From: DATBDM01 sp036269915 | Lineage (GTDB): Bacteria > Actinomycetota > Thermoleophilia > Solirubrobacterales > Solirubrobacteraceae | DNA: 18,181 bases | Reading direction: 5' to 3' | Assembly: GCA_036269915.1 (NCBI GenBank) | Contig: DATBDM010000045.1 | Coordinates: forward strand, 1 to 18,181 | Part shown: piece after piece, positions 6,868 to 14,611 of the stretch | Position numbering within the stretch: position 1 is the stretch's first letter | Layout of the letters: every line of letters starts with the position of its first letter | The notes under the pieces: model-generated | Databases searched by the model: none | What the model was told of the DNA's origin: nothing | The model's input: only the letters and a program-made list of their open reading frames with translations | Program-made: the position numbers and the translations under genes

Positions 6868-6898
6868 ACTGAACCCTTCGCTTGTCGGAACATGCGCC

Positions 6899-7333
6899 TT
6901 GGCCTTTCACGGCACCTTCGAACACTCGCTCGACGCCAAGAACCGCTTGACGGTGCCGGCGCGATTCCGCGCCGCCCTCGCGGGTGGGGTGTTCCTCGTC
7001 CAGGGCTCGGACCCCTGCATCTCGCTGTATCCGGCCTCGACCTACGAGGCGCTGACGGGCGCGGCGCTGCAGGGGCTCAACCCGCTCTCCTCGCAGGCGC
7101 GGGAGCTCAAGCGGATGTTCCACGCGTGGGCGACGGACACCGAGCTCGACTCGGCCGGCCGCGTGATGCTGACGCCCCGGCACCTGGCGCACGCGGGCAT
7201 CGACCGCGAGGTCGTGGTCACCGGCGCCGGCGACTGCCTCGAGCTCTGGGCGCGCTCGGCCTGGGAGGCCTACGACTCCGACCTCGCCTCGCGGGCGTCT
7301 GACCTGACCGAGTCCCTTGGCCATCCTGCTTGA
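6899..7333 (+). CDS. mraZ: Transcriptional regulator MraZ
   Basis: A 144-residue protein with two SpoVT-AbrB-like DNA-binding halves: HGTFEHSLDAKNRLTVPARF (4-23) and TELDSAGRVMLTPRHL (81-96). MraZ forms rings that bind TGGGN direct repeats ahead of its own gene and controls the division and cell wall cluster; matching boxes are visible upstream. The start is taken as TTG at 6899 because MAFHGTFEHSLD is the family N-terminus and no ATG or GTG is available in frame nearby. The ATG at 6892 is in another frame. The ribosome site is weak (GGAA at 6887-6890). The stop is directly followed by the rsmH ATG. Confidence 0.93.
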   Translation: MAFHGTFEHSLDAKNRLTVPARFRAALAGGVFLVQGSDPCISLYPASTYEALTGAALQGLNPLSSQARELKRMFHAWATDTELDSAGRVMLTPRHLAHAGIDREVVVTGAGDCLELWARSAWEAYDSDLASRASDLTESLGHPA

Positions 7334-7334
7334 C

Positions 7335-8279
7335 ATGCCCCGCACGCACGTCCCGGTCCTCGCCGGTGAGCTGATCGAGGCGCTCGACCCGCGCCCCGGC
7401 CAGATCGCGATCGACTGCACCCTCGGTGCGGGCGGTCACGCGCACCTCGTGGCGGACCGCATCGGCCCCACCGGCACGCTGGTCGCGATCGACCGCGACC
7501 CGCTCGCCGAGGAATCCTTCGCCCGGCTCGCCGCCGACGTCGCGTGCACCACGCGCTTCGTCCGCGCGGACTTCGCCCATGGCCTGCGCACGCTCGTCGA
7601 GGAGGGGGTCCGCGCGGACATGGTCTACATGGACCTCGGGATGTCCTCGATGCAGGTGGACACGCGCGAACGCGGGTTCTCCTATGCCTACGACGCGCCG
7701 CTCGACATGCGAATGGATCCCGAGCAGACGCTCAGCGCGCGCGAGCTCGTCAACACCTGGGAGCGGCGCCGGCTCGCCCGCGTGCTGCGCCAGTACGGCG
7801 AGGAGCGCTACGCCGACCGCATCGCGGCGGAGATCGTCCGCCGCCGCGCCGACGCCGAGCTGACGACTACCTTCGAGCTCGTCGACGCGATCACGGCGGC
7901 GATCCCCGCGCCCGCGCGCTTCGGCGGCGGCCATCCCGCCAAGCGCACGTTCCAGGCGATCCGCATCGCGGTCAACGAGGAGCTCGGCCAGCTCGACGAG
8001 GCGCTCCCGCTCGCATGGGAGGCGCTGCGCACCGGCGGCCGCCTCGCCGCGATCTCCTTCCACTCACTCGAGGACCGGCGCGTCAAGCGCTTCCTCGCCG
8101 ATCGGGCGCGCGGCTGCATCTGCCCGCCCGACCTGCCGGTGTGCGCCTGTGGGCGCACGCCCGAAGCCGAGCCGGTGTTCCGCCGCTCGGTCGTCCCCAC
8201 ACCGGGGGAGATCGCCGCCAACCCCCGGTCGAAGTCAGCCCGCTTGAGGGCCTCTCGCAAGCTTGCAGAGGAGCGCTAG
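7335..8279 (+). CDS. rsmH: 16S rRNA (cytosine-1402-N4)-methyltransferase RsmH
   Basis: This 314-residue SAM-dependent enzyme methylates N4 of C1402 in the ribosomal decoding centre. Motifs are HVPVLAGELIEAL (5-17), the SAM loop DCTLGAGGHA (27-36), AIDRDPLA (51-58), MDLGMSSMQVDTRERGFSY (99-117), PLDMRMD (122-128), GGHPAKRTFQAIRIAVN (198-214) and ISFHSLEDRRVKRF (240-253). A Cys cluster CICPPDLPVCACG (261-273) and NPRSKSARLRASRKL (296-310) close the protein, as usual. The ATG at 7335, one base after the mraZ stop, gives the normal N-terminus. An in-frame TTG at 7317 would add MAILLD and overlap mraZ. AGAGGAG inside its 3' end serves the next gene. Confidence 0.95.
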   Translation: MPRTHVPVLAGELIEALDPRPGQIAIDCTLGAGGHAHLVADRIGPTGTLVAIDRDPLAEESFARLAADVACTTRFVRADFAHGLRTLVEEGVRADMVYMDLGMSSMQVDTRERGFSYAYDAPLDMRMDPEQTLSARELVNTWERRRLARVLRQYGEERYADRIAAEIVRRRADAELTTTFELVDAITAAIPAPARFGGGHPAKRTFQAIRIAVNEELGQLDEALPLAWEALRTGGRLAAISFHSLEDRRVKRFLADRARGCICPPDLPVCACGRTPEAEPVFRRSVVPTPGEIAANPRSKSARLRASRKLAEER

Positions 8280-9166
8280 TGCCCACGCAGACCGCCCGTC
8301 GCACCCACGCCCGCCCGACCCACGCACGGACCGCCGCCGGTCGCAGCGCCGCGCCCCGCCACCACCGGCGGGTCTCCGGCCCCGCGTCACCGGTCCGGAC
8401 CGCGCATCCGCTGCGAGGCATCGGCGGCGTGCCCGCCGGCGCGCTGGCCGGCGGTCGCGCGCTACCGCGCACGCGCCAGCGGACGTCGGCGTTCGAGCGC
8501 CTCGGGCGCCTGCCCGACCATCGCGTCGTCGACGGCCTGCTGCGCTCCCGCGGCTGGATCGTCGTGATCGGTGTGCTGCTCGGCGGGATCGTCGCGATGC
8601 AGGTCTCGCTGCTCAAGCTCAACTCCGGCATCTCGCGCGCCGTCGAGGCCAGCGCGACGCTCGAGCGCCAGAACGCCGACATGCAGGCCAACATCGCCCG
8701 CCTGTCCTCGGGCCAGCGCGTCTCGGGCAACGCGGCCAAGGAGAACATGGTCTTCCCGCCCGCGGGCGACGTGCGCTACCTCAACGTCCGCCCGTCCCGC
8801 GATGCCGCGCTCGCCACGAAGCGCATGACCGCGCCGAGCGCGGCCGCCCAGGCGCTGATGGCGGCCGGCGGCCACGGCGCCGCCACGACGGCTGCGACGG
8901 GCACGAGCGCCGCGAGCACGCCGTCGAGCACGACGACGACGCCGACCACCACCACGACAGCGACCGGCACGACGACGCCGACGACTACGACGACGCCGAC
9001 CACGACCACGACCCCGACGTCGACCTCGACCTCGACCCCGACGTCGACGTCGTCGACGACGACGACCCCGACGTCGACCTCGACCCCGACGTCGACGACG
9101 ACCCCATCGACCACCAGCTCGGCCGCCACCGCGGCGGCGACCTCCGCGGCCAGCGGCCAGGGCTGA
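8279..9166 (+). CDS. ftsL: FtsL-like cell division protein with Thr/Ser-rich tail
   Basis: The GTG start overlaps the rsmH stop (TAGTG), with AGAGGAG (8267-8273) 5 bases upstream; the protein has 295 residues. An Arg/His/Pro-rich cytoplasmic part (1-90) is followed by one membrane segment (about 93-110, WIVVIGVLLGGIVAMQV). A short coiled coil follows (about 112-145; LLKLNSGISRAVEASATLE, then RQNADMQANIARL). A linker leads to a tail of about 90 residues (203-290) made almost only of Thr, Ser, Pro and Ala. The gene position (after rsmH, before ftsI), topology and coiled coil fit FtsL, which bridges FtsQ/DivIB and FtsI/FtsW in the divisome. Sequence identity to FtsL is not decisive. The tail would lie outside the membrane, and its DNA is repetitive. 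Confidence 0.78.
   Translation: MPTQTARRTHARPTHARTAAGRSAAPRHHRRVSGPASPVRTAHPLRGIGGVPAGALAGGRALPRTRQRTSAFERLGRLPDHRVVDGLLRSRGWIVVIGVLLGGIVAMQVSLLKLNSGISRAVEASATLERQNADMQANIARLSSGQRVSGNAAKENMVFPPAGDVRYLNVRPSRDAALATKRMTAPSAAAQALMAAGGHGAATTAATGTSAASTPSSTTTTPTTTTTATGTTTPTTTTTPTTTTTPTSTSTSTPTSTSSTTTTPTSTSTPTSTTTPSTTSSAATAAATSAASGQG
9011..9096. repeat. In-frame repeats in the FtsL tail
   Basis: ACCCCGACGTCGAC occurs four times, at 9011, 9035, 9065 and 9083. The spacings of 24, 30 and 18 bases are all multiples of 6. Each copy encodes Thr-Pro-Thr-Ser-Thr. The surrounding 8920-9130 is a looser (ACG/ACC)n tract. Because units keep the frame, copy-number change would alter tail length without breaking the gene. 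Confidence 0.8.
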
Positions 9167-9170
9167 GCCG

Positions 9171-10832
9171 GTGCGGCTGATCGAGCGCCGCATCGGGCTG
9201 TTGTTCGCCGTCTTCGCCGGCATGCTCCTCCTCGGCGCCGGCAAGGCGGCCTGGCTGGGCGTCGTGAAGGCCGGGACGCTCAAGCACGCCGCGTCCAGCC
9301 AGCAGCAGGTCGACGTCACCGTGCCCGCGCGGCGCGGCTCGATCACCGACGACCGCGGCGTCGAGCTCGCGGTCTCCAAGCCGGCGATGACCATCGCCGC
9401 CACCCCGTACCTCGTCAAGGACGCGCCCGCGCTCGCCGCGAAGCTCTCCAAGCCGCTGCGCGTGCCCGAGGACGTGCTGCTGCGCTCGCTCGCCCGTCGT
9501 GACACCGGCTTCGTCTACCTCGCGCACGACGTGCCCGCCGCTCGCGCCGAGCGCGTGCAGGCGATGAACATCGAGGGGCTCGAGTTCATCCCCAAGTACC
9601 GCCGCGTGTACCCGCGCACCTGGATGGCCTCGCAGCTGCTCGGCCAGGTAGGGACCGACGCCAACGGCCTCGCCGGGCTCGAGTACTCCCAGGACGAGCA
9701 CCTGCACGGCTCCGACGGACAGCGCCAGATGGTCAAGGACGCGCTCGGCGACCCGATCCGCATGCACGACGTCAAGCCGGCGATCCCCGGCCAGGACGTC
9801 CGGCTCACGCTCGACTCCGACCTGCAGACGCGCGCCGAGGACGTCCTCGCCGAGGTGGGCCAGACCTACCAGCCGAAGGGCGCGACGGCGATTGTCATGG
9901 ATCCCAACTCCGGGGCGATCAAGGCGCTGGCCAACTGGCCGCAGGTCGATGCGAACGACCCGGGATCGGCGCCCGCCTACGCGCGCCAGGACCGCGCGAT
10001 CGGCGCGACCTACGAGCCTGGCTCGACCTTCAAGGCGTTCACGGTGGCGGGCGCGCTCGAGGAGGGCAAGGTCACGCCGGACACCTCCTTCGACCTGGCG
10101 CCGCAGATCCAGGTCGCCGACCGGACGATCGGCGAGGCCGAACCGCGCGGCTACGCGACGCTGACCACGCGGCAGATCCTCGAGCAGTCCTCCAACGTCG
10201 GCGCGATCACGATCGGCCAGCGGCTCGGCGCCGCGCACTTCGACCAGTGGGTCCGGCGCTTCGGGTTCGGCAAGCCGACCGGCATCGACCTGCCGGGGGA
10301 GGAGCAGGGCATCGTCCTTCCGCTCGACAAGTACTCCGGCTCCTCGATGGGCAACCTGCCGATCGGCCAGGGCGAGGCGGTGACGCCGCTGCAGATGGCG
10401 ACGGCCTACTCGGCGATCGCCAACGGCGGGATCCTGCGCACGCCGCACATCGTCGAGGCGGTCGGCAACCGCGGTACGCCCGAGCCGAAGGGCCGTCGCG
10501 TGATCTCCGAGGCGACCTCCGCGTCGTTGCGCAAGATGCTCGAGGGCGTGCTCGGGCCCGGCGGCACCGCCTCGGGCGCGGCGATCCCCGGCTACGTGTT
10601 GGCCGGCAAGACCGGTACGGCGAACAAGGTCGATCCGCAGACCGGGACCTACTCGGAGAGCAAGTACGTGTCGTCCTTCGTCGGCTTCGCGCCCGCCGCG
10701 CACCCGAGGCTGCTCGTCGCGGTCATGGTCGACGAGCCGCAGGGCGACATCTACGGCGGCACCGTCGCGGCGCCGGCGTGGAAGAAGATCACCTCGTTCG
10801 CGCTGACCTATCTCGGCATCCCGCCGAACTGA
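9171..10832 (+). CDS. ftsI: Class B penicillin-binding protein (FtsI/PBP3)
   Basis: A 553-residue septal peptidoglycan transpeptidase. It has an N-terminal membrane anchor (about 8-30), then a pedestal domain with RRGSITDDRG (54-63) and YRRVYPRTWMASQLLGQVG (143-161). The transpeptidase domain has all three active-site motifs: STFK (285-288, catalytic Ser285), SSN (340-342) and KTGT (480-483). GAIKALANWP and FGFGKPTGIDLPGE are also typical. It cross-links septal peptidoglycan outside the membrane and is a beta-lactam target. The GTG start lies 4 bases after the ftsL stop, with AGGG 8 bases upstream. No PASTA domain is present at the C-terminus (it ends TYLGIPPN). PBP2/SpoVD are alternatives, but gene context supports FtsI. 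Confidence 0.94.
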   Translation: MRLIERRIGLLFAVFAGMLLLGAGKAAWLGVVKAGTLKHAASSQQQVDVTVPARRGSITDDRGVELAVSKPAMTIAATPYLVKDAPALAAKLSKPLRVPEDVLLRSLARRDTGFVYLAHDVPAARAERVQAMNIEGLEFIPKYRRVYPRTWMASQLLGQVGTDANGLAGLEYSQDEHLHGSDGQRQMVKDALGDPIRMHDVKPAIPGQDVRLTLDSDLQTRAEDVLAEVGQTYQPKGATAIVMDPNSGAIKALANWPQVDANDPGSAPAYARQDRAIGATYEPGSTFKAFTVAGALEEGKVTPDTSFDLAPQIQVADRTIGEAEPRGYATLTTRQILEQSSNVGAITIGQRLGAAHFDQWVRRFGFGKPTGIDLPGEEQGIVLPLDKYSGSSMGNLPIGQGEAVTPLQMATAYSAIANGGILRTPHIVEAVGNRGTPEPKGRRVISEATSASLRKMLEGVLGPGGTASGAAIPGYVLAGKTGTANKVDPQTGTYSESKYVSSFVGFAPAAHPRLLVAVMVDEPQGDIYGGTVAAPAWKKITSFALTYLGIPPN

Positions 10833-10865
10833 GCGCGGCGCCGGGGCTCGCGGGCGCGCCGCGCT
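10832..10865 (+). terminator. GC-rich hairpin at the end of ftsI
   Basis: A perfect 9-bp inverted repeat, AGCGCGGCG (10832-10840) and CGCCGCGCT (10857-10865), has a 16-base loop and begins at the last base of the ftsI stop. No T-run follows. It could end or slow transcription before the TetR gene. Confidence 0.4.
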
Positions 10866-10894
10866 GCCGTCGGCCGGGCGGGTGGCACGAAGAG

Positions 10895-10910
10895 GTGAAC
10901 CGTGGTTCAC
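10895..10910. promoter_or_regulatory. Palindromic operator, probable TetR-family site
   Basis: GTGAACC-GT-GGTTCAC is a perfect 7-bp inverted repeat with a 2-base centre, ending 7 bases before the GTG start of the TetR-family gene. Its size and place fit an autoregulatory operator. From memory, the GTGAAC-N4-GTTCAC form resembles sites of fatty-acid-responsive TetR proteins such as DesT, which would suit an acyl-CoA dehydrogenase partner; that link is inference. Confidence 0.68.
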
Positions 10911-10917
10911 TGTTGAT

Positions 10918-11535
10918 GTGCCGTATCGCCCGACCGAGCGCACCCGTGCCCGCCTCGCTGCCGCCCGCGAGCTGATCGTCGACGCCGCGATGGCGCAGCT
11001 GGCCGAGGGCGGCTACGCGTCGGCGTCGGTGGTCGGCGTCGCCCGCCGCGCGGGCGTGGCGACCGGCAGCGTCTACCGCCACTTCCCCTCCAAGAGTGAT
11101 CTGCTCGCCGAGGTCTTCCGACGCTGCGCGCAGGCCGAGGTCGACGTGCTGCGCGGCATGGCGGCCCGCGGGCAGCCGGTGACCGAGCGGCTCGCCGCGT
11201 GGGTCGAGGCGTTCGTCCGCCGCGCGCTCGCCGAGCCCGTGCGCGCCTATGCGCTGATCGCGGAGCCGGTCGACCCGGCGGTGGAGGCCGAGCGGCTCGT
11301 CTTCCGCCGTGCCTACGCGGACCTGTTCGCCACCGCGCTGCGCGACGGCCAGGCCCGCGGGGAGATCGAGCCGGGCGACGCCGATCTGCTCGCGGCCGCC
11401 ATCGTCGGAGCGCTGTCGGAGGCGCTCGTCGGGCCGCTGGCTCGCCGGCAGACCGGCGCGGACGCGCTCGTCGCCGGCCTGCAGCACTTCGTCCTGTCCG
11501 CCGTGAGGAGCCATGAGCACGCCCACCAGGCCTAG
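10918..11535 (+). CDS. TetR-family transcriptional regulator
   Basis: Read from GTG at 10918 the protein has 205 residues. An N-terminal helix-turn-helix domain (about 16-62) has IVDAAMAQLAEGGYASASV, then VARRAGVATGSVYRHFPSKSD, the classic TetR signature. The C-terminal ligand domain (about 75-200) has no recognisable ligand motif. An in-frame GTG at 10882 would add 12 residues but would place the 16-bp palindrome inside the coding region, so 10918 is preferred. No ribosome site is near it, which would fit a leaderless message. It ends inside the start of the aidB-like gene (23-base overlap), so the two form a unit. It probably represses itself and aidB until a ligand, perhaps an acyl-CoA, binds. 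Confidence 0.88.
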   Translation: MPYRPTERTRARLAAARELIVDAAMAQLAEGGYASASVVGVARRAGVATGSVYRHFPSKSDLLAEVFRRCAQAEVDVLRGMAARGQPVTERLAAWVEAFVRRALAEPVRAYALIAEPVDPAVEAERLVFRRAYADLFATALRDGQARGEIEPGDADLLAAAIVGALSEALVGPLARRQTGADALVAGLQHFVLSAVRSHEHAHQA

Positions 11536-13105
11536 CGCCACCCACGAGGTGGTCAACCAGTCGGTCCCCTTCGAGGACGTCAACCTCTTCGACGCCGACC
11601 TGCCGCTGCGCGAGGCGCTCGAGCGCGAGGGCGGCGCGTGGGCGCTCGACCGTGCGCGCGACACGGGTGCTGTCGCCGGATCCGCCGAGGCGCTCGCGCA
11701 CGGGCGCCGCGCGGAGCGCAATCAGCCAGTCCTGCGCACCCATGACCGCTTCGGCCATCGCATCGACGAGGTGGAGCTCGACCCGAGCTGGCACTGGCTC
11801 CTGCGCGGCGCGGTCGAGCGCGAGATCCACAGCCTGCCGTGGCGCGACGCGCGTGCCGGGGCCCACGTCGCCCGCGCCGCGCTCGAGCTGCTCTGGACAC
11901 ACGCCAACGCGGGCGTCATCTGCCCCGTGTCGATGACGTACTCGGCGGTGCCGGCGCTGCGGGTGGACCCCGAGCTCGCGGCCGAGTGGGAGCCGCGGCT
12001 GACCCTGCCCGACTACGAGCACGGGTCGCTGTGCGGGATGGCGATGACCGAGAAGCAGGGCGGCTCGGACGTGCGCGCCGGCACCACCCGCGCCGAGCCG
12101 GCCGGCGGCGGCTGGTTCGAGCTGACGGGCCACAAGTGGTTCTGCTCCTATCCGCCGTGCGACGTCTTCCTCGTCCTGGCCCAGGCTCCGGCCGGCCTGT
12201 CGTGCTTCCTGCTCGAGCGCGGCCCGGGCATGGAGTTCCAGCGCCTCAAGGACAAGCTCGGCACGCGCTCGCTGCCGTCGTCGGAGGTCGAGTTCCGCGC
12301 GGCGCCCGCGCGGCTGCTCGGCGAGGAGGGCCGCGGCGTGGCGACGATCATCGAGATGGTCACCCACACGCGCCTCGACTGCATCATCGGCTCGGCTGCC
12401 GGCATGCGGCGCGGGGTCGCCGAGGCGCTCTGGCACGCCCGGCACCGCTCCGCCTTCGGCGCGCGGCTCGTCGACCAGCCGCTGATGCGCAACGTGCTCA
12501 GCGACCTCGCGATCGAGTCCGAGGCGGCCACGGCGACCGCGTTGCGCATCGCGCGCGCCTATGACGAGAGTGACACGGCCCTGCGCCGCTTCGCGACCGC
12601 GGTGCTCAAGTACTGGATCTGCAAGCGCGCGACGCCACACGCGGCCGAGTCGCTCGAGTGCCTCGGCGGCAACGGGTACGTCGCCGAGTCGCCGATGCCG
12701 CAACTGCTGCGCGATGCGCCGCTGAACGGGATCTGGGAGGGCTCGGGGAACGTCATGAGCCTCGACGTCCTCCGCGCGCTCGTCCGCGAGCCCGCGGGGC
12801 TGCCCGCGTTCCTGGCCGAGTGCGAGCTGGCGCGTGGGGCCGACCCCCGGCTCGACGTGCACCTCGACGCGCTGCCGGCCTCGCTGGGCGCCCTCGCCGG
12901 CGCGGACGCGCAGTGGCTCGCGCGCCGCGCGGTCGAGGACCTCGCCGTCGCCTTCCAGGCCTCGCTGCTCGTGCGCACCGCGCCGCCGGCGGTGGCCGAC
13001 GCGTTCTGCGCCGGCCGGCTCGGCGACGCGCACGGCCGCGTCTTCGGCACGCTGCCGGCGGGAATCGACTCCGAGGCGATCCTCACCCGGGTGCTCACGG
13101 TCTGA
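11513..13105 (+). CDS. aidB: AidB-like acyl-CoA dehydrogenase family protein
   Basis: A 530-residue FAD protein close to E. coli AidB. Shared landmarks are the N-terminal THEVVNQSVPFEDVNLF (10-26), PSWHWLL (91-97), GMAMTEKQGGSDV (175-187), GHKWFCS (206-212), RLKDKLGTRS (244-253), VFGNPL-like AFGARLVDQPLMRNVLS (314-330), LGGNGYVAES (384-393) and NGIWEGSGNVMSLDVLR (405-421) with the family Glu at 409. AidB is made in the adaptive response to alkylating agents and binds DNA; its true substrate is unsettled. The last roughly 100 residues (DNA-binding region in E. coli AidB) are less conserved here. GAGGAG sits only 2 bases before the ATG. The gene overlaps the TetR gene and interrupts the order between ftsI and murE. 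Confidence 0.9.
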   Translation: MSTPTRPSATHEVVNQSVPFEDVNLFDADLPLREALEREGGAWALDRARDTGAVAGSAEALAHGRRAERNQPVLRTHDRFGHRIDEVELDPSWHWLLRGAVEREIHSLPWRDARAGAHVARAALELLWTHANAGVICPVSMTYSAVPALRVDPELAAEWEPRLTLPDYEHGSLCGMAMTEKQGGSDVRAGTTRAEPAGGGWFELTGHKWFCSYPPCDVFLVLAQAPAGLSCFLLERGPGMEFQRLKDKLGTRSLPSSEVEFRAAPARLLGEEGRGVATIIEMVTHTRLDCIIGSAAGMRRGVAEALWHARHRSAFGARLVDQPLMRNVLSDLAIESEAATATALRIARAYDESDTALRRFATAVLKYWICKRATPHAAESLECLGGNGYVAESPMPQLLRDAPLNGIWEGSGNVMSLDVLRALVREPAGLPAFLAECELARGADPRLDVHLDALPASLGALAGADAQWLARRAVEDLAVAFQASLLVRTAPPAVADAFCAGRLGDAHGRVFGTLPAGIDSEAILTRVLTV

Positions 13106-13160
13106 GCGCGGCGTGAGGGCTCGACGGCTCGCGAGCGCGCGGCGCCGCCTGCCCGCTTCG

Positions 13161-13166
13161 TAGACT
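13161..13166 (+). promoter_or_regulatory. Possible -10 element for a leaderless murE message
   Basis: TAGACT (TANNNT form) lies 8 bases before the murE ATG, which would place the transcription start at or next to the start codon. No ribosome site precedes the ATG. No clear -35 is seen, and a GCTCGCGAGC palindrome lies upstream at 13127-13136. Confidence 0.35.
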
Positions 13167-13174
13167 GCCGCCTC

Positions 13175-14611
13175 ATGACCCTCCGCGAGCTCCTCGGGGA
13201 CGGGCCCGACGGCGTGCCCGTCACCGGACTGGCCTTCGACAATCGCGCGGTCGAGCCCGGCACGGTGTTCTTCTGCGTGCCCGGCTTCACCCGCGACGGG
13301 CACGACTTCGCGCCCGACGCGGTCGCCCGCGGGGCGAGCGCGCTCGTCGTCACCCATCCGCTCGGCCTCGGGCTGCCCGAGGTGGTCGTCGACGACGTCC
13401 GCGCGGCGATGGCGCGCGCCGCGGCCCGCTTCTTCGGCGATCCGACGGCGGAGCTCGACGTCTGCGGGATCACGGGCACCAACGGCAAGACCACGACGGC
13501 GTTCCTCGTGCGTTCGCTGCTCGAGGCGGCCGGGCGGCAGTGCGGCCTGCTCGGCACGGTCAAGTCGGTGATCGGCGGCGAGGAGCAGCCCGTCGTGCGC
13601 ACGACGCCCGAGGCGATCGACCTCCAGCGCTCGTTCCGCGCCATGCGCGACGGCGGGGACGTCGCCTGCGCGATGGAGATCAGCTCGCACGCGCTCGAGC
13701 TGCGGCGCGCGGACGGCATCCACGTCGCGGCCGCCGTGTTCACCAACCTCACGCAGGACCACCTCGACTTCCACCCGTCGATGGAGGACTACTTCCAGGC
13801 CAAGCGGCGGCTGTTCGCCTCCGAGCTGACGCGCGCGCGGATCGCCAATGCCGACGACGCCTACGGCCGCCGGCTCGCCGACGAGTTCGCCGGCACGATC
13901 ACGTTCGGCATCGAGCGCGAGGCCGACTACAGCGCCACCGACCTCGAGTTCGGGTTCGCGGGCTCGTCGTTCACCGCGCGCACGCCCGACGGCGACTTCC
14001 CCGTCTCCATCAGCCTCCCGGGCCACTTCAACGTGCTCAACGCGCTCGCCGCCTGGTCCGCGGCCCGCGCGCTCGATGTCGAGGCCGCGATGATCGCCGC
14101 GGCGCTTCCCGACGCCGCCCGCGCGCCCGGCCGCTTCGAGCCGGTCGACGAGGGCCAGCCGTTCGCGGTGCTCGTCGACTACTCGCACACCCCCGACTCG
14201 CTCGAGAACGCGCTGCGCGCGGCGCGCCATCTCGCGGATGGCCGCGTCGTCGCCGTCTTCGGCGCCGGCGGCGACCGCGACCGCGCCAAGCGGCCGCTGA
14301 TGGGGGAGATCGCGGCGCGGCTCGCCGACGTCGCGCTCGTCACCTCCGACAACCCGCGCTCTGAGGACCCGGACGCGATCATCGCCGAGATCCTCGCGGG
14401 CGTTCCCGGGGGCACCGCCGCGCAGGTCGAGCACGACGCCGATCGCCGCGCCTCGATCCGGCGGGCGGTCGCGATGGCGGCGGCGGGAGACGTGATCGTG
14501 ATCGCGGGCAAGGGTCACGAGCAGGGCCAGGAGTTCGCGGGCGGGCGCAAGGAGCCGTTCGACGACGTCGCGGTCGCGCGCGAGGCGCTGCGGACGGGCA
14601 CGCGCGCATGA
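13175..14611 (+). CDS. murE: UDP-MurNAc-tripeptide synthetase MurE (meso-DAP-adding)
   Basis: A 478-residue cytoplasmic ATP-dependent ligase that adds the third amino acid to UDP-MurNAc-L-Ala-D-Glu. It shows an N-terminal substrate segment (FDNRAVEPGTVFFCVPG, 21-37), the P-loop GTNGKTTT (101-108), RTTPEA (142-147), EISSHALEL (168-176), TNLTQDHLDFH (190-200), YFQAKRRLF (207-215, with the Lys expected to be carbamylated) and NVLNALAAW (286-294). The C-terminal domain has VDYSHTPDSL (334-343), FGAGGDRDRAKRPLMG (362-377), SDNPRSEDP (391-399) and GKGHEQGQ (445-452). The DNPR box is the mark of meso-diaminopimelate specificity, so the cell wall is predicted to be DAP type. A 69-base gap from aidB and a possible leaderless promoter suggest its own transcription. 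It overlaps murF (ATGA). Confidence 0.95.
   Translation: MTLRELLGDGPDGVPVTGLAFDNRAVEPGTVFFCVPGFTRDGHDFAPDAVARGASALVVTHPLGLGLPEVVVDDVRAAMARAAARFFGDPTAELDVCGITGTNGKTTTAFLVRSLLEAAGRQCGLLGTVKSVIGGEEQPVVRTTPEAIDLQRSFRAMRDGGDVACAMEISSHALELRRADGIHVAAAVFTNLTQDHLDFHPSMEDYFQAKRRLFASELTRARIANADDAYGRRLADEFAGTITFGIEREADYSATDLEFGFAGSSFTARTPDGDFPVSISLPGHFNVLNALAAWSAARALDVEAAMIAAALPDAARAPGRFEPVDEGQPFAVLVDYSHTPDSLENALRAARHLADGRVVAVFGAGGDRDRAKRPLMGEIAARLADVALVTSDNPRSEDPDAIIAEILAGVPGGTAAQVEHDADRRASIRRAVAMAAAGDVIVIAGKGHEQGQEFAGGRKEPFDDVAVAREALRTGTRA

Larger units (their letters stand above)
6525..6898 (+). other. 374-base non-coding region between tadC and mraZ
   Basis: No convincing gene is seen on either strand. 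Base composition is less GC-skewed and less codon-like than its surroundings. From left to right it holds a short hairpin (6543-6558), a CGTTGCA direct/inverted repeat (6629-6653), about 100 bases in which I recognise nothing (6655-6755), three TGGGN boxes (6758-6803) overlapping a promoter (6781-6809), and a strong leader hairpin (6823-6867). I looked for RNase P RNA and cobalamin riboswitch cores and did not find them. Confidence 0.8.

Noticed and set aside
7317..7334. TTG start for rsmH
   Set aside because: The ATG at 7335 gives the family N-terminus (MPRTHVPVL); the extra six residues are not needed and no ribosome site supports the TTG.
8776..9129. Minus-strand frame rich in Val-Asp-Val-Gly repeats
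   Set aside because: It is the complement of the Thr/Ser/Pro repeat tract of the FtsL-like gene and has no start context or neighbours on that strand.
8920..9130. CRISPR array or tandem satellite
   Set aside because: Units are short, coding and without unique spacers; they follow the codon pattern of the Thr-rich tail.
10882..10917. Longer TetR start at GTG 10882
   Set aside because: It would place the perfect palindrome in the coding part, and the added residues (ARRGEPWFTVD) do not resemble a TetR N-terminus.
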